A stretch of DNA of 64,000 bases from positions 434,001 to 498,000 of the forward strand of contig JAIUOO010000001.1 in NCBI GenBank assembly GCA_020161695.1, in the 5' to 3' direction. How positions within the stretch are numbered: the stretch's first letter is position 1; each line of letters opens with the position of its first letter. The stretch comes from Pseudomonadota bacterium (GTDB taxonomy: Bacteria; Pseudomonadota; Alphaproteobacteria; Rhizobiales; Phreatobacteraceae). Shown here piece after piece: positions 26,628 through 35,408 of this stretch. A program made the translations under genes and the position numbers. Under the pieces are notes generated by a model, which was given only the letters and a program-made list of their open reading frames with translations, made no database searches and was not told the DNA's origin.

Positions 26628-27088
26628 TGGTCGAGAGCGTCGTCATTGGCGCCGAAACGCCGCTCCAGGCGGAGATCGAACAGCTCGTCGCCGCCTCCGA
26701 CGCCTTCTCGGCATCGCTCTATCCGGCGGAGGGGCGGCATCCCGTCGATATCGCCCGCCTCGCCGCGCCCGACGTCCGCTTCCTCGTCGCGCGGCGGGAC
26801 GGCATCGCGGTCGGCTGCGTCGCGCTGCTGGTTGCCGCCCCTGCCGGTGAGATCAAGCGCATGTTCGTCGCGTCCGAGGCCCGGGGCCTGAAGCTGGGAG
26901 CAGCCCTGCTGGCGGCCATCGAAACGGAAGCGCGGGGTGCACGCCTGTCCCTGCTTCGGCTGGAGACCGGGCCGCGCAGCGTGGCCGCCCTCGCGCTCTA
27001 TACCGCCGGCGGCTATCAGCCCTGCGGACCCTTCCCGCCCTATGGACCAAGCCCGCACAGCATCTTTATGGAGAAGCGACTGACCTGA
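26627..27088 (+). CDS. GNAT family N-acetyltransferase
   Basis: A 153-residue acyltransferase. The acetyl-CoA binding motif is EIKRMFVASEARGLKLGAALL (split as EIKRMFVASEARG and LKLGAALL), with LRLETGPRSVAALALYTAGGY as the C-terminal part of the fold. The length and these motifs suit small-molecule acetylation. The gene is coupled to AA_synth by a one-base overlap. It may acetylate an amine released during ring cleavage, or act in detoxification; the substrate cannot be deduced. Confidence 0.85.
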   Translation: MVESVVIGAETPLQAEIEQLVAASDAFSASLYPAEGRHPVDIARLAAPDVRFLVARRDGIAVGCVALLVAAPAGEIKRMFVASEARGLKLGAALLAAIETEARGARLSLLRLETGPRSVAALALYTAGGYQPCGPFPPYGPSPHSIFMEKRLT

Positions 27089-27117
27089 AACCCTCGCCGC
27101 AGGCCGGAGCCGCACGC

Positions 27118-28245
27118 ATGTCCTCGCAAACCGACCTTTCCGGCCTGCTGGTCGTCTCCGTCGAACAGGCGGTCGCCGCGCCCTATGCCGCCTCGCGCCT
27201 CGCCGATGCGGGCGCGCGCGTCATCAAGATCGAGCGCGAGGAGGGTGACTTCGCCCGCCGCTACGACAATGCCGTGGATGGCGAGAGCGCCTATTTCGTC
27301 TGGCTGAACCGCGGCAAGGAATCGGTCGTCCTCGACCTCAAGGATGCCGGCGACCAGGCCCTGCTCGCGGCCATGGTGGCCAAGGCCGACGTGTTCATCC
27401 AGAACCTCGCGCCCGGCGCCCTGAAGCGCATCGGCTTCGATCCCGAAGACCTTCGCCGCAAGCATCCGCGCCTCATCACCTGCTCGATCTCCGGCTATGG
27501 CGAGGAAGGCCCCTGGCAGCACCTGAAGGCCTACGATCTCCTCGTGCAGGCGGAGTCGGGCCTGTCCGAAATCACCGGCGAGGGCGACAGCCGCGCCCGC
27601 GTCGGCGTCTCGGTCTGCGACATCGCCGCCGGCATGACCGCCTTCCAGGCCATCCTGCAGGCGCTGATCGGCCGCTCGATCACCGGCGAGGGCCGGCACA
27701 TCGCGGTCTCGCTGTTCCATGCGCTCGCTGACTGGATGAACGTTCCCTACCTGCAATATGCCTATGGCGGCATCTATCCGCCGCGCTCCGGCCTCAACCA
27801 CCCGACGATCGCGCCCTACGGCGCCTATCCCTGCGCCGACGGCAAGGCTGTGCTGTTCTCGATCCAGAACGAGCGCGAATGGGCTTCGCTCTGCGAGAAC
27901 GTGCTGGGCGACGCTGCAGTTGTTAGGGATGTCCGCTTCGACGCCAATGTGAAGCGGGTCGCGAACCGCGCCGCCCTCGACGCGATCATCCTCGGGGTCT
28001 TCGCGCGCGAGCCGCGCGAGGCGATCATCGAGAAGCTGGAAAAGGCGAAGGTCGCCTATGGCCGCGTGTCGTCGCTCGACGACCTGAAGGTGCATCCGCA
28101 GAACCGCTATATGGAGGTCGACACGCCCGCCGGCCGCAAGCGTCTGCTGACGCCCGGCGCGCTGCACGACGGCGCCATCCCGCAGTTCGGCCCCGTGCCC
28201 GCGCTGGGCGAGCATACGGTAGCGGTGAAGCGAGAGTTTGGCTGA
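27118..28245 (+). CDS. CaiB/BaiF (class III) CoA-transferase
   Basis: A 375-residue family III CoA-transferase. VEQAVAAPYAASRLADAGARVIKIER opens the family fold (shown as VEQAVAAPYAA and GARVIKIER); NRGKESVVLDLK and FIQNLAPGALKRIG follow. The catalytic aspartate is Asp168 in VCDIAAGMTAFQ, matching Asp169 of formyl-CoA transferase. It transfers CoA between acids, usually from succinyl-CoA. As the last gene of the array it would activate the acyclic acid end product; glutarate is an attractive candidate if the route follows nicotinate (inference). It ends five nt before the end of a convergent phosphatase. Confidence 0.9.
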   Translation: MSSQTDLSGLLVVSVEQAVAAPYAASRLADAGARVIKIEREEGDFARRYDNAVDGESAYFVWLNRGKESVVLDLKDAGDQALLAAMVAKADVFIQNLAPGALKRIGFDPEDLRRKHPRLITCSISGYGEEGPWQHLKAYDLLVQAESGLSEITGEGDSRARVGVSVCDIAAGMTAFQAILQALIGRSITGEGRHIAVSLFHALADWMNVPYLQYAYGGIYPPRSGLNHPTIAPYGAYPCADGKAVLFSIQNEREWASLCENVLGDAAVVRDVRFDANVKRVANRAALDAIILGVFAREPREAIIEKLEKAKVAYGRVSSLDDLKVHPQNRYMEVDTPAGRKRLLTPGALHDGAIPQFGPVPALGEHTVAVKREFG

Positions 28246-28249
28246 GCCC

Positions 28250-28876
28250 TCACCCTGCCGCGGTGGCCTCCCAGCCGCCGCTGGTATGGGTGAACAGGAT
28301 CGGCGTCGCGTTGCGGCGCAGCTCCGTGTGGACGTCGACGCCGGTCAGCGCCGCCAGTACCAGCAGCACGCCGCCATGGGAGACCAGCAGCAGGTCGCCG
28401 TCCGGGTCGTCTTCGCGCGACAGCCAGCGCGCGAGGCTATGGCCGGTCCGGTGGACGAAGGTCTGCAGCGTCTCGCAGGCCGGCGGATCGACGCGCCAGT
28501 CGAGCGTGCCGACGGGCGTGCCGAACAGGCCGACATAGAGGCGCTCCTGCAGGCCGCCATCCGGCTCGGGCGTGATGTCGCGGCCATCGGTGACGACGGC
28601 GGCGGTGCGCCAGGCCCGCATCATCGGGCTCGCCACGACGCGGCTGATGGAGGCGAGCGCCAGGACGGCGGCGGCTTCCGCCGCCTGCGCCTCGCCGGCG
28701 GGGTTCAGCGGCGTCTCCGGAAACTGATAGACGCCCTTGCGGTTGCCCTCGGTCTCGCCGTGGCGCAGGAAGATGAAGCGTGACAGGCGCGGCTTGAACG
28801 GAATGGCGCGCGCCAGATCCTGGATCGCGTCAAAGCCGAGAGTCGGGGCTACCTGTGTCGGGGTTCCGCTGGCCAA
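28250..28876 (-). CDS. Histidine phosphatase family protein
   Basis: A 208-residue phosphoglycerate-mutase-like phosphatase. The catalytic RHG motif is FIFLRHGETEGNRKGVYQ, and the second catalytic His is LLLVSHGGVLL; the GxxQE-like region is PLNPAGEAQAAEAA. The start is inferred as TTG 28876, because AGGAGA lies nine nt upstream in GAGGAGACGAGCAT. An in-frame ATG at 28909 would add eleven residues but has no ribosome site. The substrate (sugar phosphate, nucleotide or signalling) is unknown. It converges on the CoA-transferase and diverges from the WD40-like gene. Confidence 0.85.
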   Translation of the reverse strand: MASGTPTQVAPTLGFDAIQDLARAIPFKPRLSRFIFLRHGETEGNRKGVYQFPETPLNPAGEAQAAEAAAVLALASISRVVASPMMRAWRTAAVVTDGRDITPEPDGGLQERLYVGLFGTPVGTLDWRVDPPACETLQTFVHRTGHSLARWLSREDDPDGDLLLVSHGGVLLVLAALTGVDVHTELRRNATPILFTHTSGGWEATAAG

Positions 28877-29002
28877 ATGCTCGTCTCCTCGCAAAGCGGG
28901 CGCTGGCATGAACGAGAGCCGCCCGGATGTCAAAGGGGAAGGTGATTGCCGGCCATGCGACCTGCCCTCGCCTTTGGACAAGGCTTGCGATAGCAAGGCG
29001 CC

Positions 29003-30001
29003 ATGACGACCGCATCCCGCCCCTCGGTCCGCGACCGCATCCGCCATCTCGACGCCGGCGAGCAGGTTCTCTCGGCCCATTTCCTCAAGTCCGTGCCGAT
29101 CCTGATCCTCGTCTCCGGCGAGATCATCGTCGCGGACGGCAATGACGCGCGCGTGACCCTGCACGATGGCGGCATTCTCGACACCGCCTCGAACGGCGAC
29201 ATGCTCCTGACGTCAGGCGACGACGGCCGTGTCGTCAGCTTCACGCCCAAGGGCGGCGCAGCGACCGTTCACGACACGGGCGGGACCTGGGTCGACCATG
29301 TCGCGCTCGGCCCGAACGGCGCACAGGCCTGGAGCGCCGGGCGCAAGGTGTTCGCGAGCCAGGGAAAGGGCGAGCCGAAGACGCTGGCGCTGCCATCGGC
29401 CGCGGGCGGCCTCGCCTTCTTCCCCAAGGGCTTCCGTCTCGCCATCGCGCACTATAACGGCGCGACGCTCTGGTATCCGAATACGGATGGCAAGCCGGCC
29501 TCGCTTGAGTGGAAGGGCTCGCATCTCGGCATCTCGGTCAGCCATGACCAGCGCTTCGTCGTCACCACGATGCAGGAGCCGCAGCTCCACGGCTGGCGGC
29601 TGGAGGACAACCAGCACATGCGGATGTCCGGCTATCCCGGCAAGGTGCGGTCGGTGTCGTGGACGACCGGCGGCAAGTTTCTGGCGACCTCCGGCGCGGC
29701 CGAGGCCATTCTCTGGCCGTTCACCGGCAAGAACGGCCCGATGGGTGCAAACCCGACCATGATCGCGCCGGGCGCGAAGGCGGGCGTGAAGGTGACGCAG
29801 GTCGCCGGGCACCCGGTCGCCGGCATCTGCGCGGTCGGCTTCGCCGATGGCCTGATCCTGCTGGCGCGGATCGAGGACGGCGCCGAAATCCTGATGCGCG
29901 AGCCGGACGGCGATGCCGTCACGGCGCTGGCCTGGCGGGCTGACGGCAAGTCCATCGCCTTCGGCACCGAGGGGGGCAAGGCCGGCGTCGCCGACCTCTA
30001 G
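29003..30001 (+). CDS. WD40-repeat-like beta-propeller protein
   Basis: A 332-residue protein with successive blade-like repeats: VTLHDGGILDTASNGDMLLT, VVSFTPKGGAATVHD, ISVSHDQRFVVTTMQEPQLHGWRL, VRSVSWTTGGKFLATSGAAEAILWPF (both long ones are whole blades, named here by their ends) and VTALAWRADGKSIAFGTEGG. The pattern of hydrophobic strand, DG or GG turn and Trp/Phe strand supports a seven-bladed propeller. No signal peptide or catalytic motif is seen. It resembles alphaproteobacterial WD40 proteins that act as cytoplasmic scaffolds. Function unknown. Confidence 0.75.
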   Translation: MTTASRPSVRDRIRHLDAGEQVLSAHFLKSVPILILVSGEIIVADGNDARVTLHDGGILDTASNGDMLLTSGDDGRVVSFTPKGGAATVHDTGGTWVDHVALGPNGAQAWSAGRKVFASQGKGEPKTLALPSAAGGLAFFPKGFRLAIAHYNGATLWYPNTDGKPASLEWKGSHLGISVSHDQRFVVTTMQEPQLHGWRLEDNQHMRMSGYPGKVRSVSWTTGGKFLATSGAAEAILWPFTGKNGPMGANPTMIAPGAKAGVKVTQVAGHPVAGICAVGFADGLILLARIEDGAEILMREPDGDAVTALAWRADGKSIAFGTEGGKAGVADL

Positions 30002-30005
30002 AGCC

Positions 30006-32810
30006 TCATGCCGGGTCGCCCGGCGGCGGCGCGGCGGCGCGCACCTGCGCGATGCCCAGCACCCGCTGGTAGATGCGCCCGACGAGCAGCAGCACGAGGC
30101 CGAGGCCGATGAAGGACAGGGCACGCCAGAGCCCGGTCAGGCCCGCCATGTCGATCAGGAACACCTTCAGCACCGCGAGCGCGACCAGCGCCGCTGAGGT
30201 CAGGCGCAGTGTCCTGCTGCCGAGCCATGCGCCCGCGCCGAGCAGCGCGAGGCCAACCGCCAGCCAGAGGGCCGAGTAGGCGTAGAGCTCGGCGTTCGAG
30301 ACGTCGTAGAAGCCGACCTCGCCGGAGAACAGCATCGAGACCGTGATGTTCAGGTAGTTGAACAGCATGCCCGTGCCGATCAGGCCCATGATCCGCCCCT
30401 CGGTGCGCCGGCCCGCCGCGCGCTCGAACATGGCCGAGGCAACGGCCAGGACAGCGCCGAAGCCGTAGCCGAGCAGCGCCCAGTTGAAGATGGGATGCGG
30501 GCCGACCTGGGCGCCCGACACCCACGGGTTCATCACCACGCCCATGACCAGCACGATCCAGGCCCAGGACAGATAGCGGACGATCAGCGTCGCGTTCTGC
30601 CAGAAGCCGGAGGTGCGGATCGCCGCGATGCGCGACAGGCCGAGGCCGAAGGCGAGCATCGTCACCGTGTGGGTCGCGGCCTCGGCGAAGCTCATCCGCG
30701 CGCTGAGCAGGCGGAAGCCGTGGGAGCCGAAGGCATGGCGCACCTGGACGATCACCAGCAGCGCCGAGAAGACCATGGCGAGGGCTTCGAGAACCTGCAC
30801 GGGCGCGTCCTCGCCGCGCCGGCGGCGCAGCAGGAACGCTGCGGCGGCGGTCGACAGCGCCGGCAATCCGTAGCCGGGCAGCAGCCAGTTGAAGACGATG
30901 GTCTGGCCGATATCTGCGCCGTTGATGCCGGGGTCCCAGAGGACCCGCCCCAGAACGCCGATGCCGGCAAGGGCAGCGACCCAGCGCAGCTGCGGCAGCG
31001 GCCGAAACGTGTAGACCCAGGCGATGCCGGCGACGAGCGCAGCCAGCGCCAGCGTCAGCCAGGCGCGCTCCAGCAGCAGCGTGAGCGCGAAGGCGAGCGC
31101 CGCGAGCGCGCCGATGGCATAGATCGCGGAGGCACCGGCCAATCCCGGCCGGTAGCCCGAGCGCAGGCGGTGAGCGGCCTCTGTCGCCGCGCCGAAGCTC
31201 GCCGCCAGCACCATGGCCAGCGCCGCGAAGCGCGGGGAGATGACGAAGCCCTCGACCTTGCCATAGACGATGGCGAGGATCGCGAGCGGCATCGCGATCG
31301 AGGTCGCGGCCAGAACGAGCACGGTGCGCGCTTCCGGCTGGCGGCGCCAGATGCCGATGATCGCCGGGCCGATGCCGAACATCAGCGCGAAGGCCGCCCC
31401 GGCCCAGACGATGCGCGACAGTTCGACGGGGAAGTCGGGCGGCACGCCGAGCAGGTCGGCCATGCCGGCTGACGGCCGGACGCCGGCGACCCACGAGAGC
31501 AGCACGAGCAGCGTGAAGGTGCCCGTCGCCGGCACCGCGAGAACGATGCTCGGGGTCCGCCAGCAGAGCGCCATGACGCCGGCCGCAAAGAGGCCGAACA
31601 GCACGACGGCGGCGGTCTCCTGCCGGCCCTCCATCACGGCGAGCATGCCAAGGGCGGCGAAGCAGACCAGAACGGCGGTCGCGAGCGGTTCGATGCCGTG
31701 CTCGCGATCCGGCGCGAAGCGGATGCCCGGCACGATGAAGACGGCGGCCGTGGCAAGGCCGGCCAGCACCTGCACGAGGGTCGGCAGCGCGCCGCCGCTG
31801 CCCGCGACCATGACAAGCGCGCCTAGCAGGACGGAAGTCACCGTCGCGGCGATGGTCAGCCAGGGCCAGTTCCTGATCCAGGACAGCGTGAAGCAGGCGG
31901 CGGTGATGACCGCCGCATAGACCGGGAAGACGTAAGGGTTCGGGTTCTGCGAGGCGACGAGGAACGGCGCGGCGAAGGCGGCGATCAGGCCGATGCCGCC
32001 GAGCAGCGGCCCGTGCAGGCCGGCGAGCACCAGCGTGCCGAGGCCGACCGCGCCGAGGAGCACGAAGGTGACGGCCGGGCCGATGAACTCGTAGAGGGCA
32101 TGGGCCGCATAGACCGTGCCGAAGGCGGCGACCGCGCCCGCGCCGGTCAGCGCCGAGGGGATGTCGGCGACGGGCAGCGTCGGCAGACCCTTGTCGGTGC
32201 GGCGCAGCCATTCGCCGCCCGCCAGCAGCGCCAGCGAGAACAGGAAGCCGAGCGCGATGCGCATGCCGGGGCCGACGAGGCCCTGCTCGATCGAGTAGCG
32301 GACCAAGAAGATGCCGCCGAGGCCGAGCGCCAGCGCGCCGACCCAGACAGCCCAGCGCGAACCGATGGTTTCCTCGAGGCCTCCGAGCCCGGTGGCAGCA
32401 GCCGGCTGGGCCGGCGCAGGCGGCTCGGTGACGGGATCGACGGCGGGCAGCGGCTCGCTGCTGGTGAAGGCAGGCACCGTGCGCCGGGCAGGAACGGGTT
32501 CGCCTGCCCCGACTTCCGTCTCGACGGGCGGAACAGGCTCGGCGCCCGGCAGCGGTTCGATCACGGGAGCCGGCTCGACGACAGCCTCGGGCGGCGTGAG
32601 GTCGGCAGCCAGCGGCGGCATCGGCGCGCCCGCCTCCCGGATTCCCGCGGCCTTCATCAGTGCCAGCTCGGTCTCCACCTGCTTCAGGCGAATATCGGCA
32701 TCGGCCAGCTGGCGCCGCAATTCACCGGACCGGACGAAGGCGATCACCGCCAGCACCGGAAAGGCCAGCACCAAAGCCAGCGCAAAGAGGATGCCGACGA
32801 CGAAATCCAT
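30006..32810 (-). CDS. DUF2339 family multi-spanning membrane protein
   Basis: A 934-residue inner-membrane protein. It begins with a hydrophobic anchor (about 2-27), then a short coiled-coil-prone stretch (ELRRQLADADIRLKQVETEL), then a Pro/Glu-rich linker (about 60-145). From about IGSRWAVWVGALALGLGGIF (155) to the end there are some two dozen hydrophobic helices rich in Gly/Ala. This layout is the DUF2339 signature; the function is unknown, with envelope maintenance only a guess. Its end converges on the WD40-like gene four nt away. Confidence 0.88.
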   Translation of the reverse strand: MDFVVGILFALALVLAFPVLAVIAFVRSGELRRQLADADIRLKQVETELALMKAAGIREAGAPMPPLAADLTPPEAVVEPAPVIEPLPGAEPVPPVETEVGAGEPVPARRTVPAFTSSEPLPAVDPVTEPPAPAQPAAATGLGGLEETIGSRWAVWVGALALGLGGIFLVRYSIEQGLVGPGMRIALGFLFSLALLAGGEWLRRTDKGLPTLPVADIPSALTGAGAVAAFGTVYAAHALYEFIGPAVTFVLLGAVGLGTLVLAGLHGPLLGGIGLIAAFAAPFLVASQNPNPYVFPVYAAVITAACFTLSWIRNWPWLTIAATVTSVLLGALVMVAGSGGALPTLVQVLAGLATAAVFIVPGIRFAPDREHGIEPLATAVLVCFAALGMLAVMEGRQETAAVVLFGLFAAGVMALCWRTPSIVLAVPATGTFTLLVLLSWVAGVRPSAGMADLLGVPPDFPVELSRIVWAGAAFALMFGIGPAIIGIWRRQPEARTVLVLAATSIAMPLAILAIVYGKVEGFVISPRFAALAMVLAASFGAATEAAHRLRSGYRPGLAGASAIYAIGALAALAFALTLLLERAWLTLALAALVAGIAWVYTFRPLPQLRWVAALAGIGVLGRVLWDPGINGADIGQTIVFNWLLPGYGLPALSTAAAAFLLRRRRGEDAPVQVLEALAMVFSALLVIVQVRHAFGSHGFRLLSARMSFAEAATHTVTMLAFGLGLSRIAAIRTSGFWQNATLIVRYLSWAWIVLVMGVVMNPWVSGAQVGPHPIFNWALLGYGFGAVLAVASAMFERAAGRRTEGRIMGLIGTGMLFNYLNITVSMLFSGEVGFYDVSNAELYAYSALWLAVGLALLGAGAWLGSRTLRLTSAALVALAVLKVFLIDMAGLTGLWRALSFIGLGLVLLLVGRIYQRVLGIAQVRAAAPPPGDPA

Positions 32811-32926
32811 GGTTCAGCGACTCCGGATTACCGATTCGTGCGTTCAGAGCCGCAACATACGGCAGTTTCGCCGTCTCAAGAGCCTGACAAACGTTTCGCG
32901 GCGATGCCGCGCGCCGGGGCGACGTT

Positions 32927-33451
32927 TCAGCGCACGAGCCTGAGGCTGAACGGATCGCCCTCGAAGGCGTCCCGGCCGCGACCGATGGCTTCGATGGCCG
33001 CGACCATGCGGCCGTCGCGGCGGAGCATGTCGTCGGCGAGCGCCACGAGGCGGATGTTCGGCGTCGCGCTGGGGCTCAGGCGCCGCAGTTCATTGGCGAT
33101 CAGCGCCTCGTCGTCACCCGGATTGACCATGCAGGCGGTGATGAAGGCGGCCGCCGTCGAGCGGCTGATGCCGGCCCAGCAGTGGATGACGATGGGGCTC
33201 TCGCGCCCATGGTCGCGCCACCAGCCATCGACGAAGCCGAGCAGCTTCTCGACATGGGCGGCTCCCGGAGCAACGTATCCATCCATCGGCGCGACGATGT
33301 CGTTCATGCCGAGGAACAGGTGATCGGCCTCCGCGACCGACACCGGCCGCGGCACGATCGTATTCTGGTTGATCAGGGTCACGACATGGCGCGCGCCGGT
33401 CGCCTCGACGGTGGAGGCAAGACGCGACAGCGAGCAGACGTGAACTTCCAC
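32927..33451 (-). CDS. Tyrosine/dual-specificity phosphatase family protein
   Basis: A 174-residue cysteine phosphatase. The P-loop is VIHCWAGISRSTAAAF, with nucleophile Cys91 and Arg97 (C-x5-R). FLGMNDIVAPMDGY may supply the general-acid aspartate (Asp51 or Asp57). The start is GTG 33451, supported by GAGGA six nt upstream. The targets are unknown; similar alphaproteobacterial proteins are annotated only as tyrosine phosphatase family. The gene lies downstream of the HD phosphohydrolase with a strong hairpin in the gap. Confidence 0.88.
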   Translation of the reverse strand: MEVHVCSLSRLASTVEATGARHVVTLINQNTIVPRPVSVAEADHLFLGMNDIVAPMDGYVAPGAAHVEKLLGFVDGWWRDHGRESPIVIHCWAGISRSTAAAFITACMVNPGDDEALIANELRRLSPSATPNIRLVALADDMLRRDGRMVAAIEAIGRGRDAFEGDPFSLRLVR

Positions 33452-33477
33452 GGTGGTTCCTCGGAGGTGGTTGGCGG

Positions 33478-33501
33478 CACCGAATCAACACCGATTCGGT
33501 G
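33478..33501. terminator. Strong intergenic hairpin (possible attenuator or terminator)
   Basis: CACCGAATC at 33478-33486 and GATTCGGTG at 33493-33501 form a perfect 9-nt stem with a 6-nt loop. It lies after the HD gene and before the phosphatase, both on the minus strand. No T-tract follows on either strand, so intrinsic termination is doubtful; it may be an operator or mRNA-stabilising hairpin. Confidence 0.45.
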
Positions 33502-33513
33502 ACGGCGCGAATG

Positions 33514-34149
33514 TCAGCCGCCGAGGGCTGAGATGCGTTCCAGAAAAGCCGCCTTGGCGGCCTCCGCGTCAAGAGGCGACAGCTGCGGCGGCACGCCTTT
33601 CGCGCCACCGAATATGCCGGCAGGCGATCCGAATATGGTAGTCGCCTCGTCCACGGAGAAGCCGGCGAGCTGCGTCGCCTCCAGGAAGGCGGCGACCCTG
33701 TCGGCCCGCTTGGTCAGCGCGGCGACCTCCGCCGGCGGTTCCGGCGGCAGGCCGAAACGGATGTGGATGGCCGCCATGAGCCGCGCCTCCACGGCCTTGT
33801 AGTCGCCGCCGATCACCGCCTTGAACGGCGAGATCATGTCGCCGACGACATATTCCGGCGCGTCGTGCAGCAGCACCGCGAGGCGCCAGCGCGGTGCGAG
33901 GCCCGGCTCGATCCTGACCGCTATGTCCTCGACCAGCACGCTGTGCTGGGCGACCGAGAAGATGTGCGGGCCGGTGGTCTGGCCGTTCCAGCGCGCCACG
34001 CGCGCGAGCCCGTGCGCGATGTCCTCGATCTCGACGTCCAGCGGCGAGGGATCGAGCAGGTCGAGGCGGCGGCCCGACAGCATGCGCTGCCAGGCGCGCG
34101 GGCTGGCGGACTTCGCGGCCCGGCGGGCCGAAGGCAACCTTGGTGGCAT
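33514..34149 (-). CDS. HD domain phosphohydrolase (YfbR-like)
   Basis: A roughly 211-residue HD-superfamily protein. The metal-binding residues are seen in FSVAQHSVLVED and LLHDAPEYVVGDMISPFK (the His-Asp pair), followed by ALTKRADRVAAFLEAT. The arrangement matches YfbR/HDDC-type 5'-nucleotidases acting on deoxynucleoside monophosphates. ATG 34149 is chosen; an in-frame TTG at 34185 would add twelve residues, and neither has a clear ribosome site. It diverges from the DUF1624 gene. Confidence 0.8.
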   Translation of the reverse strand: MPPRLPSARRAAKSASPRAWQRMLSGRRLDLLDPSPLDVEIEDIAHGLARVARWNGQTTGPHIFSVAQHSVLVEDIAVRIEPGLAPRWRLAVLLHDAPEYVVGDMISPFKAVIGGDYKAVEARLMAAIHIRFGLPPEPPAEVAALTKRADRVAAFLEATQLAGFSVDEATTIFGSPAGIFGGAKGVPPQLSPLDAEAAKAAFLERISALGG

Positions 34150-34269
34150 GGGCCGCGTTGTGACCGGTTCGTCCGGCGCCGGCAAGGGGGCGATTGCGGC
34201 GCCGCTGCCGGTGGACGGCAGCAGCCCTGCGGGCTAGGCATTCCCGGCCCCGGCCAGCGAGGACGAGAC

Positions 34270-35265
34270 ATGACACCAGCCGCCTTCGAGCGTCCGGCCC
34301 CGAACGCGCCCCCGCCGCGGATCGCGGCGATCGACGTGGCGCGCGGCATCGCCATCGTCGCCATGGTGATCTTCCACGCCGCCTACGACCTCTCGACCTT
34401 CCGGGTGATCGCCACGGATGTCGCCAACAGTCCGGGCTGGCGGCTGTTTGCCGGCGCCATCGGCGGCTCGTTCCTGACGCTGGTTGGCGTCAGTCTCGTG
34501 CTGGCCACCCGTCAGGGTCTTGACTGGCCGGACTTCCTGCGGCGGCTGGCGCTGGTCGCGGGCGGCGCGGCGCTGGTGACGCTCGGCACCTGGCTGTGGA
34601 TGCCGGACTTCTTCGTCTTCTTCGGCATCCTGCACCTGATCGCTGTCGGCAGCGTCATCGCGCTGCAGTTCCTGGCCCTGCCGCCGGTCCTGACGCTGGC
34701 CGCCGCCGGCCTGTGCTTCGCGCTGCCGCTGCTGGTCGCGCTTCCGGCGCTGGACCAGCGCTGGCTGCTCTGGACCGGCCTCAGCCAGTTGCCCGTCGAC
34801 ACCGCAGACTATTATCCGGTCCTGCCGTGGTTCGGCTTCGTGCTGCTCGGCGTGGCGCTTGCCCGCATCGCCGTGAAGCAGGGATGGGCGAACCGCATCG
34901 CGGCCTTTCGCGCCGATACGCGGCCCTGGCCGATCCTGACATGGATGGGGCGCCGCAGCCTGCCGATCTACCTGATCCACCAGCCGGTCCTGATCGCGCT
35001 GATCAGCGCCTTCGTCTGGATGAGGCCGACCGCTGCGCTGCCGCCAACCCGGGCGGATGCCGAAACGCGGCCCTTCGTCGAGGCCTGCATGCGCACCTGC
35101 GTCAGCAACGGCAAGGCAGCCGACGACTGCCAGGATGCCTGCCAGTGCACGGCCGACGGCCTGCGGCGCGACGGGCTGTGGCAGCAGGCACTCTCCGGCC
35201 AGATGAGTACGCCGGAGCGGACGCGGGTCGGCGAGATCGCGCGGGTCTGCACGCAGGGGGAGTGA
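34270..35265 (+). CDS. DUF1624 family acyltransferase-like membrane protein with Cys-rich tail
   Basis: A 331-residue membrane protein of the heparan-alpha-glucosaminide N-acetyltransferase-like (DUF1624) family. IAAIDVARGIAIVAMVIFHA with Asp and His near residues 20-37 is the conserved first helix; roughly eight hydrophobic helices follow, ending with SLPIYLIHQPVLIALI. Unusually it continues with a soluble tail (about 255-331) containing five cysteines in ACMRTC and DCQDACQC, which I do not know from the family. It may bind a metal or form disulfides in the periplasm. Confidence 0.82.
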   Translation: MTPAAFERPAPNAPPPRIAAIDVARGIAIVAMVIFHAAYDLSTFRVIATDVANSPGWRLFAGAIGGSFLTLVGVSLVLATRQGLDWPDFLRRLALVAGGAALVTLGTWLWMPDFFVFFGILHLIAVGSVIALQFLALPPVLTLAAAGLCFALPLLVALPALDQRWLLWTGLSQLPVDTADYYPVLPWFGFVLLGVALARIAVKQGWANRIAAFRADTRPWPILTWMGRRSLPIYLIHQPVLIALISAFVWMRPTAALPPTRADAETRPFVEACMRTCVSNGKAADDCQDACQCTADGLRRDGLWQQALSGQMSTPERTRVGEIARVCTQGE

Positions 35266-35301
35266 GAGGAGCGAATTCGCGACTCGACCTCTCCAGCCTC
35301 G

Positions 35302-35390
35302 CCATGGCCGGGCTCGTCCCGGCCATCCACGACTTGAACACCGTCGTAGACAGGAAGTCGTGGATGCCCGGCACAAGGCCGGGCATGACG
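35302..35390. repeat. Intergenic inverted repeat, CCGGGC/TCCACGACTT family
   Basis: ATCCACGACTT on the left pairs with AAGTCGTGGAT on the right across about 17 nt, and both flanks carry GGCCGGG/CCCGGCC hairpins. The element resembles dispersed alphaproteobacterial intergenic repeats. It separates the ends of the convergent DUF1624 and tag genes and could serve as a bidirectional terminator. Confidence 0.75.
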
Positions 35391-35408
35391 TGATGAATGC
35401 GCGCGGTC

